Shown: positions 1 to 14,600 of the stretch, one piece after another | Position numbering within the stretch: the stretch's first letter is position 1 | Layout: every line of letters begins with the position of its first letter | DNA from: Hybos culiciformis | Lineage: Eukaryota > Arthropoda > Insecta > Diptera > Hybotidae | Direction: 5' to 3' | DNA length: 64,000 nt | NCBI GenBank assembly: GCA_964007475.1 | Contig: OZ023273.1 | Coordinates: 22,741,557 to 22,805,556 of the forward strand | Position numbers and translations under genes: made by a program | Notes under the pieces: model-generated | Databases searched by the model: none | What the model saw: the letters and a program-made list of their open reading frames with translations, nothing else | What the model was told of the DNA's origin: nothing

Positions 1-2713
1 GAAAATGTTTAAAGATAAAGATAATAAATTAAGTTTTTTTTTTAATTATTTGTCTTTTATTTTACCAACTAACTTTTTACCTCCATTTTTAATTCTTAAT
101 AGATAGATAGATAGAAGATTGTCTAAAATTATATGCATAACAGTGTTCGGGAAAGCATAAAAACCTATATAAGCAATATAAGGAATTTAAAATAAGTATA
201 TTGAAATTTTATTTGCCTTATTATAAAAATAATCATGATAAGATAGAATTTCGTAAATTATTTCTTAAGTAAATATACGGTTTCTCCATTTATTGCGAAA
301 ATATCCTTAAAGACAAGAAATTTGTTTTATAGCCAGCCAGAAGAGTGAGAATCGTGTCAATGAATTTTTATTCTAAAATTATCATTTTAAATTCACATTA
401 AAATTCGCAAAAGTGTTGAATTTGAATTGCCAAAAAAAAAAAATAAAAATATATTGCCCCTAAGGATTTTAATTTTTAAAAGAAAACCTTGTAGGTATGT
501 ACGAAAGTATATTTTACTGTACAAGTGTACATATTAAGAATATTAGCAAAAAACATAGTTTTTATTCCAGCGATCAAACTGGCACAATAATGAAATTTAA
601 CTAATTATGTTTTCGAGATTAAAAAATTTTATAAATGCATATTAGAATGACCGAACTGATGTCAAATTTTTGTAATGAAAGTGACAAGCCGTAAGAAAAA
701 TGCAAAAAAAAAAAAAAAATTAGAAAAAAACTTAAAAAGTTGGAATTGTCATCGGGATCGGACATAACTTAGTTGCCAAAGTCAGACAAGTTGTCGAATA
801 TGTTTTAAAAATAAATAAAATAAATAAATAAATAAAAAAATGTTCATATAAAAAAGCATTAATGTATTTTTCCAACTCTTATTCAAAATATTTTATTTTA
901 TCTCAATTTGAAAAATATAAAATGTATTTATAATGAAAATACAGAAACATATAAAATAACAATTTTATTCAAAAAATGTATAAATCTGATTTTTTTTTTT
1001 TCACTTTTTAAATTTATTTTTCAGTCACATGAGAATAATAAATCAGTAGTAAAACAACTGTTGAATTAAGAGAGTAGAATTTTATGAAGCAGCAAAATGA
1101 AAAATATTGTACTGAAGCAACCTGAGACTAACCTTTGAACATTTAAGTTACATTGAAATAGTGATTTATTGCATGAACTCGTGAATATCATAACGAGAAG
1201 GCAATAAAAAAATGAATATTAAGTATTGTTTTTCTTCATATAGACATAGAGGAATATTTCAGGAGCTTTTCTCGGTTGCCAAGAAAAAAATTTTAATATT
1301 TTTTATATATGCGAAAAAAAATTTTAACAAAATTTCAGATTTTAATACAAAATTATCTATCATAAAAAATATTATTCAAAACTTGTAAAAAAAATTTCAT
1401 CGAAATTTATGTAAGCAAATCAAAATATAAGCTCCGCATAAGAAAAATTATTTTTTTTCTTATTTGCCTTCTTATGAAAATTTCTATGTCTTGTCAGAGA
1501 AAGCTAACACAAGCTATAATGGGAATTATATTTAAGTAAATTTTCTTAAATCATTCTTCAACGTCTTTGTCCAGCTTAACTGACTCTATTAATGCATTTT
1601 AAAGAGCATTTAAGGCCTTGTATTGATATTTCATAATATCCATCCATTATATATTTTCTTTATTTTATTTTATTTTTTTCAAATATAATTCCAGAACACA
1701 TTGTATATATAAATAAATCGATTATAATGAATTTTTTATTTTTGATGACAGCAATTTCTTTTTTATATTCCCATAAACCTATGTTTTTAATGAAAATTAT
1801 TCTAAATAACATTTATATCTATTCTATATAGCATAAAATTGTGACTATACAAAGAGATCATAATAAGGATAATCAGGATAATAAGGATATAGAAAAATAT
1901 GCTACTTTACACTTTTATTATTTCACTTATACATACCTCTGATAGGTTAAAAAAAATTGAATTGATTGCTTTCTATTTGAAGAAAAAAAAAAATTAATAT
2001 GTTGCAAAAAAATATTAAGAATAATAAAAAAAATAAAAAACTTATAAGAAGATATATAAAGGATATTAATTTTCATTTTCTATGATATGAAAGTGATAGA
2101 TTTTATGAATATAAAAGTAAAAGGAAGGAGATGTCTAAGTAAATATAAAATTTTTTAATTATGATTGTATGCTCACGTAAGATTTTTTAAATTTTAATTA
2201 TTGAATATTATGTGAAAAAATTTCGTATATACTTATTTAAATTTACCCACTGTTCTACATCACATTGTTCCGAAATTGTTTCGGAAATGCGATATTCGCT
2301 TTCATTATTTTCAGACGTTCAATATTTATTAAAGAAAATCAGTATTGTTTCAATAATATTATGACCACAAATGAGGCCCATTAAGTTTTAGAATATGAAA
2401 TAAGTATTTTTCGATTTAGTTTTCAAAATAAAATATGTAAATATTGTAAAAAACTTTTTAAAAAACTTTTATAGAGAATATATTATTTTACTGCTTTTTG
2501 TTTTATTGAATGAACAAGTTTTTAATTGAGTTAGACCAATTTCTGTTATGCAAACAATTATTTAATTCATAAATTTTTCGTTATTTCAGAGGAAAAAATA
2601 ATACTGCTATATACCTCTTTCAAGTAATATTAATGTAAATTTTATTAAAATTTATAATTTATTCATTTAATGCATAAATATATATACGATTTTATAATTT
2701 AATTCTTAAATTG
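1..2713. other. AT-rich spacer without recognisable gene
   Basis: Only poly-A/poly-T tracts, a short GATA run near position 108 and open frames no longer than expected in AT-rich DNA. No splice-bounded coding signal or repeat boundary was recognised. Confidence 0.6.
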
Positions 2714-3153
2714 CACTGAAAAAACAGATAGCTGCCGTAACTATATTTTCTGTATATTTTTTGCTATGAATGAAGTTCAAATCGACCTAGTGAATGACGT
2801 TATCAAAATTTGCTATTTGTCATAACAACGAAAAATAGTTAATAGTTTTACTTTTTATTATATGTATATTATGTTCATATGATTATAGCAATATTTGTCA
2901 TAAAAATTTCTGAAACTCATATTGTACAAAAAAACTTTTTTTGTGATTCATTTTTCGATAGGAAAAACAATAAAAATTATAATTTTCTAGTAACAAATTT
3001 CGCTACAATGCATTTGTTTTATATTTTTGAACAGATGTATTTAATAATAAATGCAAAATTTTGAACACATACTACTAGGAAATATTTGAAGTTTTAGTTA
3101 TACCATTATAGCTGGTTCTTATAGCTAATTTTCCAAGGAGTTTTTTTTCAGTG
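2714..3153. mobile_element. possible MITE with CACTGAAAAAA-type ends
   Basis: The left end reads CACTGAAAAAACAGATAGCT and the right end, on the opposite strand, starts CACTGAAAAAAAA. Further in, both sides carry AGCTATAA-like words. A similar pair of ends (CACTGAATAAAAAC and TACTGAAAAAAACAG) occurs near 22452-22660. No convincing target-site duplication was found, so the boundaries and even the element are tentative. Confidence 0.25.
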
Positions 3154-5540
3154 GGGATGTTCTGTATACATATATGAATTATAAAAAAAAAATAAACCAA
3201 ATTAAATTAAAGCACAGTTTTGACGTCGTCTTAAAGCTTTAAAAACAAGTCTATAATTATTAGATTAAGTGATCTTAAAAGCACCTTACAACTTCATTTA
3301 ATCACAAAATTCCATTAACTTCAAGCAGTCGTTAATGTGCTTTTAATAAAAAGATCCTAATGAAAAACGGAAAAAATACCAGAACAAAACCCTGAATGAA
3401 AAAACTTTTAATTTTAATCAGACGCTTGACCACTACGATACCCAGTTTCTTTAAATGTCTAAGTAATTTACGATAATTTTGGTTAACATTTATAGTTTAA
3501 TTGGTTGTATAAAAAAAAAAATTGTATATTACATCAAAACGATTTCCGACTCCGATTCAATCAAGAAATTTAATATTTCGTTGTCGTTAAAAATCAGTCA
3601 AATAAAGATTTCAAATGATAAAGTAAATCGATATGACCCCATACTCATTATTTTTATCTAAATCTAAAGGGTGATTGATGATAAATGATGACAAAGATTA
3701 TGGTACATACGTACCTACAAAAAAACAATTTCTGAGCATTTACATTATATTGATTACGCAAATGCCAACGGCAGATTTTCTATATTATGTCAGATATATT
3801 TTAATTTACAAATGAATATGGTTATTTGATACTTCTAATTTAAGTTATTTACCTATTATGAGATGTTAATGATTTCATACGTTTTTTTCTTTCAATAACT
3901 CATTCATCAAAAAAGGGTTCTCATTAAGTTACCACATAAAAAATACAAAAAATTAAATTTACGTTTATTTTCATATTTTCTTTGAAACAACACAGTCCAC
4001 CGGAATTGCCTCAACTACCAGTTACTTTATTAGTTTGAATATCTGTGAAATTCTAAAGTATGAGAAAAAATTATTAAAAAAGTAATTTTCTGAATCAAAA
4101 TAGAAATAAATTTTATTTTAATTATAAAAATACATTCGTATACAAAAATAACCATTGTATATCGTATGACTGTGAAGACTGAAGACTGTATATCCTGTTT
4201 GACAACTAATTTTTTTTTTTTAATTTTTATTCAAAAAAAAAAGGCGCAACATGTTTTACAAAATTCCTTTTCTATTTAAATATCTTTCAAATAATAAAAA
4301 TGTAATTTAGGAATAAATTTATTTGCAATCAATTTTATTTAAGTTATATATAAAAAGTTATATATAAAAATTAGGAAGAAAATAAATATAAATAAAAAAA
4401 AAATATGCGGGTAATATCCTGGAAAGAAAGATGTTTAAAATTTTTTTTTTGTTATTTTACCTACATTCTTATGTATGTACATATGTTTTACAATTTATTA
4501 GATTTTATTTTCAGACAAGGGAAAAAAAGACGGGAATATTTTGTATTTTTTCACGTGAATGAGATTGTTTTTGACGTTTATACGATATTCAAAAATAAAT
4601 TTTCAATAAAAATAAACCTTCATTATTTATTAATAAATATAACATTGTAAGAAAAAGTTTTCTTAAGCTCGTCAATTTTCATTCCACTAGTTCTGTTGAT
4701 TATTGAAATAAATTAAAAAAAAAAAAAACTGAATAAGTTTATCTATATTTTATTTCTAATCTGAAAATTTAATGTATTTAAATCCTTTGTAATAATTTAG
4801 TCGCATTGATTGTCACCAAATTTAAGAATAGAAAATTGACCCACTTATTTCTCCTCATCCGATTGATATGACATTTTGTACATTGGCTCGTTACACAGTC
4901 AATGCATTATAGCAAAATCTTATATATATTGGATGACAATTTTTAAGGAATTTATATTTTTGCGAGGAAAAGAGAACGAGAAACTAAAAATTATATTGAA
5001 ACACAACAAATAAAATTCGTTAAAAGACCCTATATATAAAGGATTTATATTAAAATATTTGTTTTTATATATTGCATTTTTATTTATTTTAAATTTTAAA
5101 GACTTCATTCAAAAAACAAGATAGTAACAATTGTAATAAAATTTTGAGTATAAAATTAAAATTCTGTACACGTATTTTCTCAAGGGCATGAGATGCACAG
5201 CAGACAATTTGTAAAGTATTAATTTTTCTCACTACAAGTTTGAAATCCAATGTTTTCAATATATAGAATTTTTTATTTTCCAAACAAAAACATACCTATT
5301 GCTTTTGGCTTTCAAAAAAATTTAAAAATATTTTTTGGTTCTTAACGATATTTTTTTATATTATTTTTGTTTCAGGGAAATTAAATAAATAAATAGCAAA
5401 AAGTCAAACATGAAGACGTTAACGGGAATCATATTCACAGTAATGAATTTTGGATAAATTTATAAAAGAATAAAAATTTGTTAAATAAGCTTAAGACGTG
5501 GACCAAGACAGAGACTGAATTTTAATTTAAATACAGTGTG
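3154..5540. other. AT-rich spacer
   Basis: No coding signal, RNA gene or bounded repeat was recognised. The longest frame (near 4405-4650) has the Phe/Ile/Lys/Asn-rich composition expected of random AT-rich sequence. Confidence 0.55.
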
Positions 5541-5830
5541 CAGTAGTGATGGGGAATCTCGTTCACTTGACTGAACTGTATTGAGTCGTTCGTTTTTTTT
5601 CAGTGAACGGGTTCAATTGAACGGCTCTTTTTAAAACAAAAAAAAAATTAAAAAAAAAAATTTTTCAATTGAACGACTCTTTTCAAGAGCGGGTGAAAAA
5701 AATGAACTAACTATTTTTACTGACCGAGTTAAAAAAAATTGAACGGGTTCAAAAAATGAACGTAATATTTTTACTGACCGAGTTAAAAATATAGCTCAAT
5801 TAAACGACCGATAAAATTAATTCAAATCAA
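5541..5830. repeat. degenerate hAT-like end with internal direct repeats
   Basis: Begins CAGTAGTGATGGGGAATC, similar to hAT-type termini, and is rich in TTGAAC/GTTCAA words. A block of about 45 bp containing TTTTTACTGACCGAGTTAAA occurs twice (about 5695-5738 and 5750-5793). No matching second terminus or target-site duplication was found. Confidence 0.3.
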
Positions 5831-8800
5831 AATGAACTTTGCAAAAATAAAAAAATACCAAATGAAATAAACTGAAAGTGAACTGTGAACTTTAGGAAGC
5901 ATTAATTCATGTATTATTTTTAAAGTTAAAATGCTTTATTTTTATTATAAAAAAAATAAAAATATTTAGAGCATATTAATCTACTAATAATTATTCAAAT
6001 ATCTATATTAGCAATAACCGATTATATCAAAAAAACATTTTTTTTTATCTTTTTATTAATATTTTTTGTTATATTATTTGGGATAATTTTTTTATGAAAA
6101 ATAAAACATTCCTTTAAATATTTAATCTGTTTCCCGTCAGTCTTTCTTATTGTATTTTTTTCTATGGATGTCGTGTGGCATTTTCAATTGAAAAAGACGA
6201 TAATTTTCAGACCAGTAAAGAGGTTGCTATTGTTCACAGCTTTTTTCAATCACAACAGAATTTGTATTTGTAATTTTAATTAACTAACATAATATTTAAT
6301 GAAGAAGATTTGTAGGACATTCCTCGTATTTTATTTTTTTTTCGAGACCTTCATTCATCAACGGCATTCATCTATATGCCTCGAATACGGATCAATTCTA
6401 GTTTTATGATAGTTTTATAATATAATCAATTTACTCTTAAGAAAAGTTTTGTACTACTTTAAGCAGCACTCACAAAGACCTATATGCTTTATACTTTCAA
6501 CGGTTTTGGCCCTGTGTTGAATTTCTAAAACAGTATTATAATTTTCATATTTAAATTGAATTAGGTTATATTTCTAATTTCTGGTCATCTTTTTTTTTAA
6601 TAGAGAGTAGAAATGGAATAGAATAATAATAATAAGTAAAAGTAAATATATATCGTTTATCCCTTTAAATAAGCTAAAAGCATATCGTTCTCTTCTATAA
6701 TTAAAAATAAGGGTCACATGCTTTTCTCTTAAATTTATATAATAAATATATTGTGAGAAAATAGATATTTAAAAAAAATTTATATATATTGTAACTTCAC
6801 TGACCACCATAAGATATATATTTTTCAATATCCATTTTTAACATCATAGTAAAAAATTTAGTATTTTTATAAAAATCAAGGAACGCAAAATTCGAAAATC
6901 AGATATTTTAAAGAAAAAAAAATTCGTATTATTTTTTTTAAAAGTTTTTTTTAACCCAAAATATTTTATTAAGAAAATTTGTAGATTTAGAATTCTTTGG
7001 ACTTTCATTCTGAAAATTATGTTTTTTTTTGTAACACTTACTGCAAGACATAATAAGATTTGCACTAGATATTATTTTAACCCTTTTTTAGATATATAGA
7101 GTTTGATTCAACAACTTTTAATAGATTTCTAGATATTATCGATGTATTATGTTTATATATATGTATTATGTTTGCATGGAAATATAAATAAAGAAATGTC
7201 AAAATCAAAGTTTCACCATCAAAATAGCAACATCATTTTTGATATCCATTATATTTACTTTAAGAAAAAAATTTAATAATAGTTAATGTTATAAGATTGA
7301 AGTTCTATGCCTCTTCGTACTTAAATAACATAATAAAATTTCTGTTCTCATTAGAAATTAGAAATTATATACTGTATGTATAGCTATTTCATGATTTCAA
7401 GAAGAAAATCAGAAAGTTGCAGTCTGTCGAGAAAATTTGCATACTAGTATCAGATTAAATTCTTGTGAGGCATTAAGAAAAAAATTTTCATTTTGTTTAT
7501 TAAGAAAAATAATGTAATTTTTAAAGAAAAGCTTTTCTTACAAATCAAAAGATAAAATCAAATAAAAATGTGTGCTAATTATTAGTTTTCAGCTAAAAGA
7601 TGATTTAATTATTGTTCCGTTGATTGATCTTAAATATAGTGGAAATAAAAATATTCCTAAATTTTTATATTCATTAAAATGTCTACCTATCATATGTAAT
7701 GATGTTGCTTTAAAAATTTTCAAATAAAAGCCGCAGCCACATCGTGAAAAACCGATAGCCAAATGAAATAATAATAATAATAAATTTATTTCCTTTTTTT
7801 TTAAAGTTGTTTGCTCTTCATAATATCTTTCGGTCAATGAATATCGTTATTAATCAGATATGAATCCTTTTTTTTAAACGGTCGGTAGAATAAAAAGGAT
7901 AATACGTGCATAAAAGTGTTTACATATTATCTCCAATTCTCATAACTTCACCATAATTGTTCTTTTATGGAAACTGTTGAAGTGGTTTTAAGGAGAACAA
8001 AACACAAAAAAAATATATTCAATGTTGGAATGAAATTAGAATCCATCATATGTTGCTGGAAGGCTAAAAACATTATGGCCAACCAAAATATATATTTATA
8101 CTTCTTAAACTCAAAACAAAAAAAAAAACAGGCAAAACTAACCTTTCACTTTTTCAATAAAAAAATAAATATTAAAGCATCTATAAAGATTTTATGAAAG
8201 AGATGTTATGATGTCATTAGATAAATAATTTATATTAATTTGTCCAAAATATACCAAAGTATAAATCATTAATGAAAAGTTTAAATTTTTCTAATGGAAG
8301 CCTTAACTCTTCATTTCGACTGATTTGTTATTTATTTTTTTTTTTTATTAAAGTCACCAAATCACTAGGAGGGATACCTTTTATACTTAAAGAAGTATGG
8401 ATTTGGTAATGGGGAACAGGAAATTTAGACGGGATGAAAAAGTGGGACAGTTAGGAGGTGTGCAGCTTTAATAAAATTTATCATTGATTTTTATTTGTGG
8501 AAGTCTATAATTTCTTTTTAAATATCAATCAGAAAGAAATAATTTCGAGATAAAGCTTTGAAATTACTGTAATAAATCATCAAGGTCTTCTCTCATACCA
8601 TCTTTAGTAAATCATTAAATCTCATTCTTTTTGCGCAATTCTAAACAAAAGCATATAAATTGAAATATAACAAATTTTCAGGTTTAAAGGGATTTATTTT
8701 TATATTTAATTTTTTACATATATACAACACATATATCTGTCCCCTTTAATTTGATTTATAAATTCACTTACTTGACTTATGTGCTCAATAATAACCTTGA

Positions 8801-11800
8801 CTATTAAGTGTAATTTTCTAAAGGATGCCCAAGATAATTTAGAAAAGACATTCTCAAACAAACAAAATATTTTGTTGAAGTCCTTTTTTTCTTGTTTATA
8901 TTTTACTTTTATTTTTTTTCCGTAAGGATATTCATCCTGTCTTTTTTTATTGCCTTGCTTTTCATTTTAAAAATAAAAACATTAATAAAACAAACTATTG
9001 AATATTTTTGTGAACTATTCGGTTTCTAAACCGATAAATTTTTAATATTAAGTTGATTTAAAACGGGAAGAGATTTGTAAAATAAAAGGATTTAAGAAGT
9101 ATATTTTCTTTTATTAATTTTAGTAGAAAAATTATAATTTAATAACACATTAAAAAAAAACTACTTATTGAAGTAAAGTATGTGTCGGTTGTTAACTCAT
9201 AAAATTAACCATACAAGGGTCTGTTCAACTATAGACAATGAGTTTAATAACAGCTAATAAATTTATTTTAATAGTCTGATATGGGATCTTCAATTAAATC
9301 TCTATATCAAGGAACGAAGGAACTATAGAATAAATTTTACCGGTGCACGAAGTGACTACCTTGATTAAATATAAGAAAGAAAAAAAAAAGCCAATATAAT
9401 AGGAAATGGGTATTCAGATTCACCTCACGAATTTAAAACAAAAAGAAAATTTTTAAAGTGGACATTGGACATGTCTTTTATTTTTATTTAGTTTTTTCAA
9501 TTTTCGTATAATACTTCGTTTTTCCATTAATTTTTCTTTTTTATAATTTTTCATTTTTAGTTTTTTATTATTATTTTTATTTTTTTTTTTTAAGAAAACA
9601 AATGTTCACCGGATATAAACTTGTATCTTGACAATTTTGTAAGGAAATGGCACATTAAGGTACGAAGTTTTCCTTTCAGATAAAAACAATTACCCCTCTA
9701 TCCTATTTTAATTTTTTTGTTTTTGACTTCTCGAAAGCATCTTATTTTTCAGGAAATGTGAACAATTTTCTGGATATTTTTTTTTATTCTTACAAAATTG
9801 AAAGTGCAAAGAAATGTTTACATAAGAAAACCAATTTATTTTTGGACACACATAATGTTTTTATATATTTTATCTCTAAAAAAAAAAAAAATTACTTGGG
9901 CGTTTTATTGTAATTTTGGAATTTAGTCTTTTTTGCTGCTCTTTATACAAACAAAATAAAGATAAATAACATTTTTGCATAATTTTTTCTGATTTTGGAA
10001 TTTATGGGTTATTAAATGTTGTTAAAATATTTAAAATAAATTCAAAGGAGAAATTAAGTAACTAAAATTTTAATAAATTTTCTAAAAAGTTATTTCAATC
10101 ATTAACAATATTGAAATTCTAAATTTATCATCTGAAATGAAAATTACAAATACATTCATAGAATCACTTTAATTTCCAATAACGATGAATTAAAATTTTT
10201 AAGCTATTTCGATTTTAACAAATCGATTGATTAAAATTTACGAACCAAATGTAGTCGTCCATAGTGACTTCCAATAAGCGATTAAACATTAGAATAAGAA
10301 TTGTTTTTTGAGAAGTTTAAATAGGTTTTGCCCGACTATGAGTATAGTGTAGTATACAGTTGTTGCTATATAGAAACAATAAATAAAACAGTAATTTTCA
10401 GCGATAAAGACAAAAATAATACAAAGATATATGTATAAAGTTTGCCAAAATGTCATAAAATAACAGAATCTGACATTTAAAAAATATATAAAATTTTGAA
10501 AAAGAGTTAAACGATGAAATCGCAAACAATTTAATGTTTTTCTAAAAAAAAAATATTAGAAAAATTATAATTTCTTTAACATTACATAAATAAATCCATT
10601 AAAATATTATATATTTTTCTTAATGGACCATATCGAAGGATAATGCGACATTTTATATTTTTAACCCTAAACATTTGTGAAAATTCTCACGAATTTTATT
10701 TTACCTAAGAGCAAAATATTAGTGAAATTGTTTAAAAAACGTTCTAAGATATTTACATAAATACAAGTATAAAATATTCTCTTTCTTATTATCTACATTT
10801 ATAGAACAAATGTTTTATTTTCGTCAAATCTGGACAACAAATTTAAGTAAGCTTAAGATCTAATCATATGTATTACATATTTTATTTTATATTATTCTAA
10901 ATGTGTATTTTAAAATATAGTCTAATCGTCTAATGTAACATAACATTTTTAATAATTTCAAGTGTTCAAGTTAAAATTCATTTGCACTTAATAAGCATTA
11001 AAATCTTTCTATTCAGTATTTCTATATGCGTTCCCTATTCCTTTTATTAGACTTATTAATTATTATCTAGTTCAGAAAATTGAAACATGATTCAGAATCC
11101 GATCAATTAATAAGACTTTGACGCCACATAATTGAGATTTCAGCATCACAAGTCCCTATGCTTTATTTAACGTTTGTACAATTTCTTTAATTTATTAGAC
11201 ACAAACATATATTTAATTCACCCATTTGACATTAGTTAAATTAGGTCTTAATTAAAAAAAAAATAATATTACAAATATGAAAAAAGTAAAATGTGTGGTG
11301 TACAATAATAATAGTTGTATATTAGACAACTTCAGTTCTTATAATATAATATAACCCATATTTAGATAAACCATCCTAAACTTTGTGTAATACAGAATCA
11401 GAATCATCCTCAACGACGTTTACTAAAATATTCAATTATTCATTTTAATAAAAAAAAATAAAAAATAATTTTAAAAAAGTTTTTACAAATACGACTTTAT
11501 CTCAATTTCAACAAATTATCTGTACGTAATATTTTAATTAGAAATATTTTTTGTTACTACCACTTTGAAAAACAATTTTTCTTAATTCTAATGTAAAATT
11601 TTAGAAAATGTACAATGTATAATTTTAAGAATATGATATTAATATTAACTTTCATGCTATTCAAAGGATTTTTAATCAAATTTTAGTGTAATGAAGTTTC
11701 ATATGGTTCAAACGTGAAATCATAATAAATTTTTGTTTAAGTTTTTTCCGAATTATTCAGCCTAGAGTTTTTCATTTATATTTTGTCTGGCAAATAAATA

Positions 11801-12090
11801 TGTAATTAGTATATTTGAAAAATATTTTCATATTATGCGCTAAAAACGACGTAAGACAGTTTATATTTTAAAATTATATAAACAAAAATTTAATTAATTT
11901 TATTAAAAGCAGTAATATAAAGAACAATCAATCTTATTCAAATTTTTAATACTTTCTGGGAATCTGGGAATACATACATGCACATATTTTTTTTTAAAGA
12001 AGATATAATCAAATATTTTTCCAAGTGTTTATGATTGAGAACGTACTTTTCACAACAAATAGAAATAGAAATAATGATAATAATAATAAA
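5831..12090. other. AT-rich spacer
   Basis: About 6 kb with no recognisable gene, RNA or bounded repeat. Open frames here (for example 6844-7065, 7589-7837 and 10289-10525 on the minus strand) have random AT-rich composition and no flanking splice signals. It could be intron or intergenic DNA. Confidence 0.5.
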
Positions 12091-12098
12091 ATAATATG

Positions 12099-12976
12099 CA
12101 GTTCCGGATTTACCTATAGGCAATTTAGGCAATTGCCTAAGGCGCACAATTTGGGAAAGGCGCAAAAATGAAAAAAATATTTATTAATTTACTAAAAAAA
12201 AAATTTTTTGTATTATCATCGAATGTTAGCTTATTATTCTTTTTGTGTAGAAAAGGATAATTTAAAAAAAAATTCTCGCGAAAAACCAAATTGCATAGTT
12301 TTTACAAATTCTAAATAAAAAATTGACCTTGGAATTGAAGTTTTTCTCACCCAAAATATTGCAATTTTTTTTTCTCGCGAAAAACAAAGTTGCATAATTT
12401 TTTAAAAATTCTAAATAGAAATTGATCTAGAACTGATTTTTTTCCCACCAAATTTGAATTTTTTTCTCATGAAATTTTCAATTTTAGATTTTTTTTAAAT
12501 TCTAGATAAATTTTGTTTTTCAAACAAAAAATTTATTTTATTTTCAAATAAGATTATTTTAGCACCCAGTTAAGTTACTATCTTTTTAAACGTTAAATAA
12601 ATATAAAAATAAAATGAAGAAGCAGAAATTGAGTGGAAGCCAATTTAAAAAGCACTCGAACCTGTACTAATTATAAAGGATCAAACAAGTAGTGATCCAG
12701 GTGAGTGGAATATTAACAGTGATACTTTTGAATTTATTGGGCGATGAAAAACTGAATGCTTTTACAATTTTAGCAATAGAAAATAATATGTTACAAAATA
12801 TAACGTTTGCAGAAATATTTGAAGATTTTATTAAAGTGAAATTAAGAAGAAAATTTTAATAAATAACTGTAACAGACATAATTGTTTTAATTTCTGTTAA
12901 ATAAATATTATATTACTTTTCAGGGCGCAGTTTACACAAATTGCCTACGGCGCAAAACGACTTAAATCCGGGCCTG
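12099..12976. mobile_element. internally deleted hAT transposon
   Basis: Inverted termini CAGTTCCGGATTTA (left) and CAGGCCCGGATTTA (right, opposite strand) are followed on both sides by related GGCAATT/GCGC words. A perfect 8-bp target-site duplication ATAATATG lies at 12091-12098 and 12977-12984, which is diagnostic of hAT-type integration. The 878-bp interior retains only the two ends of a transposase frame, so this copy is a non-autonomous deletion derivative. Boundaries are secure; the family name is not assigned. Confidence 0.92.
12614..12859 (+). pseudogene. hAT transposase remnant (start and C-terminal end only)
   Basis: The frame opens with MKKQKLSGSQFKKHS, the lysine-rich N-terminal style of zinc-finger hAT (ZMYM/TTF-like) transposases, and soon meets stops. 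From about 12737 a second in-frame stretch, LGDEKLNAFTILAIENNM..., runs to a stop at 12857-12859. It matches the usual C-terminal end of the hAT dimerisation domain (short hydrophobic run, an acidic segment, basic tail). Everything between, including the DDE catalytic residues and the BED-like finger, has been deleted. It cannot make an active protein. Assignment rests on recognised sequence style and the surrounding hAT termini, not on a search. Confidence 0.6.
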
Positions 12977-14454
12977 ATAATATGTCTAAATAAGATTGAA
13001 AAATAAGTAATCTTTTTTTTCTCTTGAGTTTGATATTATTATACCTAAGTGTTAAAAAATAAATTCATAGTAAAGTTTAATTCCGTAACATAATATATTT
13101 CTACAACTTCTTTATTACACTTTTTTTTTTATTAATTTTTAAAGTAAATTCGAAATTAAATTATACTTTTTTACTTTAATATCAAACGAAGGTCATAGTA
13201 TTTTTAAAATCTAAACAAAAAACATAATTAACTATGTTGGTAAATACTATTTAGATACTATATATATAAAATTTATTAGTTATTATAATTTGTAATTATT
13301 ATTGTTGGCAAAGTTATGATTATTACATTGGTTGTAATAAAAAATATTAAATACCTTTAAATTTTCTATGCAAGTGCATTTAATATCGTTTTCATAGAAT
13401 ATTATCAAAGAACAAAATAAGTCTTTTGGGAAAAATGAAAATTGGATTAAAATAAATTTATATTGTCATTAAAAGATTTTTATGCGAAAACTTTGCTATT
13501 TAACTACCTTGCACTTTGAGTATTTATAATAATAACTATTTGGATAAAAATATACGAATGATATTTTATACTCCACAAGCAGAACCCTTTTTCGAATTGC
13601 ATTTTTTTTTTTAAATTTATTTAATGACATAATAATTATATATGATATATTTTTATATATTTAGAATTTGTTATATTTAGAAAGAAAAAGTAAAATTCGG
13701 AAAGAGCAGAGCCTATTATTATTTTTCTACAATATTTAATATTTCGTTAACCTAAAAGACGCATTAGTAAAATGCATTTTATATAAATGCAACAGATTAA
13801 AAATAAACACACTTTATAACTTTGGTCAAGTTTGAACAATTATCTTGATCATTCGAAAATATCCAATCCTAACGTTGGGTTAGCCAATTTTTATCTTTTG
13901 TTCATTTTAAAAATTGATTTTTTTAAAAACCTAATAAAAAAAATAATTTTTTTTTAACTATACAAATTTATACCATTAAAGTCATGATCTAAACATTCTG
14001 TTAAATAATTTTTAAATAATATAAGTGTATATATGTATAGTGTTTTATATCTAAATTTCATATAGTTGTTGCTGTAGAATTTCATCTATGTTGGAAACCA
14101 AACCGCATTAACTTCCTTTCTCAATAGGATATAACGAATGGCATTCTTTTAGACGTATTGCACAGAATATATTACAATCATAATATGTGTATTATTTAAA
14201 ATTTAAAATTCGTTTTTATCAAAAGACATTTGACTTCATTTAAATTTCGAAAATTCATTTTTTGAAACTATTGCATAGTTAAATGAAGGTGCAGACAGTG
14301 CTTAAAAGGAACCAGACCCAATAACAATTCCAAGCTCCATTTTCCACCAATTCAAGAATTTTCAACTTTTGATAACTTTCTAAATTTAATAAATATAATA
14401 CAATTTAATTTATACAAGATTTCACTGTTAAAATTTTAAAGATTTAAGTTAGGC

Positions 14455-14600
14455 GAAAGTTAGTTAAAGATTTAAGTTAGGTTGGGTTGACAGGAAGGAG
14501 CGTCGCTGAAAGGACTTTCCTTGCATCTTAGGCTGTTGTGCTATTGAACTACTCTCGCCTATAGGCCTTTTTTTCCACCACTGGGCCACCAGGTTTCGTA
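14455..14600. repeat. GC-richer repeat-like patch (SINE-like?)
   Basis: A patch containing TTAGGTTGGGTTGACAGG and a pyrimidine/GC-rich continuation differs sharply from its surroundings. GTTAGGTTGGGTTG-type sequence is common in dispersed repeats of flies. No RNA polymerase III boxes, tail or target duplication could be pinned, so the class is unknown. Confidence 0.25.
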
